Position numbers and translations under genes: made by a program
Shown here: in pieces, positions 37,450-39,066 of the stretch
Layout: each line of letters opens with the position of its first letter
Position numbering within the stretch: the first letter of the stretch is position 1
Notes under the pieces: model-generated
The model's input: only the letters and a program-made list of their open reading frames with translations
What the model was told of the DNA's origin: nothing
Database searches by the model: none
Source of the DNA: Candidatus Woesearchaeota archaeon
Lineage (GTDB): Archaea; Nanobdellota; Nanobdellia; SCGC-AAA011-G17; GW2011-AR17
Length of the DNA: 39,066 nt
NCBI GenBank assembly: GCA_017608525.1
Contig: JAFCFS010000007.1
Coordinates: 1-39,066 of the forward strand
Direction: 5' to 3'

Positions 37450-37590
37450 ATATAACATCACTTGGCGTTATGCGAAGCTTCCGGTAGGAAGTTTGGGTGA
37501 GCGTTAGCGAACCGCTTAACGGCTGTTAGCAGACCGAAGCCCGAAGGTCGAGGCAAGGAGCGAAGCGACGCAGAGTTCGGGGGCGAGCAG
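37429..37590. repeat. GC-rich repeat element B (right bracket of the R-M block)
   Basis: ccgacg (37429), ccgattgaatataacat (37442-37458), tggcgttatgcgaagct (37463-37479), gagcgttagcga (37499-37510) shared with element A; hairpin aagcttcc-ggta-ggaagttt 37475-37494 (one G-U pair). Confidence 0.85.
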
Positions 37591-37626
37591 AAAACTTTAA
37601 AAAGAATGTGGTTCTACTTAAAATAA

Positions 37627-37980
37627 ATGGTAGAAAATTACATTAGTGGGCTTTTTACTTCACAAGAATACTTTATATATAGTGTTTCTTTTACTATGAT
37701 TCCAGTTATTATTATAACGGTATTAACAATTCATACAATTATAAAGAAAAACCATAGAAGATTGATGTGGGGGTCTGGTTTTTTCTTCATATTTGGACTA
37801 TTTTCATTTGCACTTCAACAAGGAATGCTTAATACATTTTTGAGTATGGATCTAGATTATAATAATGTAATCATAGCTTATGGAAGTGTTTTGAAAACTG
37901 GAATTTATTTTTTAATATCTATACTATATGCCTTATTATCAATTATATTCCTTTTAGAAAAAAATGTACGGCTTAAATAG
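37627..37980 (+). CDS. Small multi-pass membrane protein
   Basis: Three hydrophobic helices; TATA-like aactttaaaaag upstream, likely leaderless start. Confidence 0.6.
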   Translation: MVENYISGLFTSQEYFIYSVSFTMIPVIIITVLTIHTIIKKNHRRLMWGSGFFFIFGLFSFALQQGMLNTFLSMDLDYNNVIIAYGSVLKTGIYFLISILYALLSIIFLLEKNVRLK

Positions 37981-38182
37981 GCTTTTAAAACTTCTTAAGG
38001 ATTGTAAGAAACATTCATACGAAGAACTTGAAAAAGAATTTAGTAACAAAATTAAATTATCTACAATAATGAGAGAAGCAGAGGTAAAGGGATTAGTATT
38101 GGATTATAAAATGTTAAAGAAAATAAGAATTACTGCAAAAGGATTGGAATGGTTGATAAAAATAAATGGTATAAAAAATTAG
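37964..38182 (+). CDS. Small winged-helix-like protein
   Basis: HSYEELEKEFSNKIKLSTIMREAEVKGLVLDYKMLKKIRITAKGLEWLIK; overlaps the upstream gene. Confidence 0.5.
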   Translation: MYGLNRLLKLLKDCKKHSYEELEKEFSNKIKLSTIMREAEVKGLVLDYKMLKKIRITAKGLEWLIKINGIKN

Positions 38183-38226
38183 GGGCACTTATAAAGGGCA
38201 TTATATCCTCTCTAAAATAATTTTAA

Positions 38227-38299
38227 GGCGAGCCCCCGAATTTCTGCTAACGGGTATTTCACGCACTTTTTATTCGTATAACTTCCTAAATGGAAGTTA
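38227..38299. repeat. GC-rich/structured element C upstream of the recombinase
   Basis: ggcgagcccccgaatttctgctaacggg (38227-38254); reverse complement shares gttagcaga and ttcgggggc with the right half of element B; perfect hairpin taacttcc-taaat-ggaagtta 38279-38299. Confidence 0.5.
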
Positions 38300-38317
38300 A
38301 AGCGAACTTTTATAAAG

Positions 38318-39066
38318 TTGAATTTCATACAATTTTTTATAGACTTAGATATTAAAAAGCTTACGTCGCAGGAACGATACGAGTTAATAGGTAAGCTCAT
38401 CGAAGAAATAAAGCTGAGAAAGTATTCTTACCAAACAGGCAAAGCTTACATCTCAGTTGTGAAAAGGTTTCTAAAATCTGGAAAGACACCCAGAGAATTC
38501 TTGCTTTCTTACTCAAACAAGAGCAGATCAACCATGAAGGGTGCTTATTTTGCCTTGAAATTCTTCTACGAAAACGTGCTTAATGAGAAATTTGATGAGA
38601 AGCTACCATTAGCTAAAAAGAGTTTAAAACTACCTTTGGTATTAAGCAGAGAAGAGATAAGCAAAATGATTGAAGTAACTACAAACATTAAGCACAAACT
38701 TGTTTTGATGTGTCTTTACTATGCTGGTCTTAGCTTAGATGAAGTTAGAAATCTGAAATGGCAAGACATAGACTTTGATAGAGATGTTATCATCTCAAAA
38801 CGGCTAAAGGAGAAAAAGAAAGAGTTGTATTTTTACATCCTAAATTAAAAGAGATGTTGAGAGTTTATGGTATTAGCAAACAAAGTCTGGTTTTCAAATC
38901 GCAAAGAGGTAAGAAATACAATAAAAGAACGATCCAACAAATAGTAAAAAACGCAAGTAAAAAGGTGGGAATAAAAAAGAAAATAACTCCCCCCCACATT
39001 AAGGCATAGTTTTGCTACGCATTTACTTAAAGCTGGAGCAGATATAAGATATTGTTGAAAGGTTGC
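38318..39066 (+). pseudogene. Tyrosine recombinase (XerC/D-like), frameshifted, runs off the right edge
   Basis: SYQTGKAYISVVKRFL...LSREEISKMIEVTTNIKHKLVLMCLYYAGLSLDEVRNLKWQDIDF, then ERVVFLHPKLKEML in the -1 frame, then TLRHSFATHLLKAGADIRY back in the first frame, then a further single-base shift before VERL; start codon uncertain. Confidence 0.8.

Noticed and set aside
37420-37600. tRNA or rRNA gene in the GC-rich block
   Set aside because: No T-loop (GGTTCRANNCC) or cloverleaf arrangement found by eye; the block instead resembles element A.
38212-38400. 62-aa minus-strand ORF over element C and the recombinase start
   Set aside because: Lies over the structured element and antisense to the recombinase.
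38800-38830. Programmed -1 frameshift in the recombinase (gagaaaaagaaagag)
   Set aside because: No proper X XXY YYZ heptamer in frame and at least two further frameshifts follow, so decay or base error is more likely.

Overview
The window is an AT-rich, densely packed archaeal contig. It is probably from a DPANN-type lineage, inferred from archaeal EndA, archaemetzincin, DUF763, ADP-forming acetyl-CoA synthetase and a PIN-KH ATPase; lineage was not tested. Positions 1-30.6 kb are mostly housekeeping and cell-envelope genes: a partial PINc/KH ATPase, TrmI-like methyltransferase, acdB/acdA, DUF362, DUF429 and DUF763 proteins, an archaemetzincin, a surface-adhesin + MoxR/DUF58/VWA operon (9.6-18.7 kb), EndA, RNase Z, a bacterial-type Lgt, a DsbA/GILT-like thiol protein, and a full-length RelA/SpoT homologue carrying an EFDD motif. 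The right end (about 30.7-39.1 kb) is an accessory region. It holds a restriction-modification module with two nuclease-like ORFs and two DNA methyltransferases, an RHH regulator, a three-gene PLD/winged-helix operon, a small membrane/wHTH pair, and a decayed tyrosine recombinase. Four GC-rich structured intergenic elements punctuate this region, and two of them (31.32 kb and 37.43 kb) are related direct repeats bracketing the R-M/PLD block. The most interesting candidates are the repeat-bracketed cassette region with its recombinase remnant, the PLD-wHTH operon, the bipartite nuclease R-M system, the archaeal Rel and Lgt, and a twin-hairpin element at 18.83-18.90 kb. No tRNA, rRNA or CRISPR array was recognised. 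All family calls come from reading motifs by eye; no searches were run.
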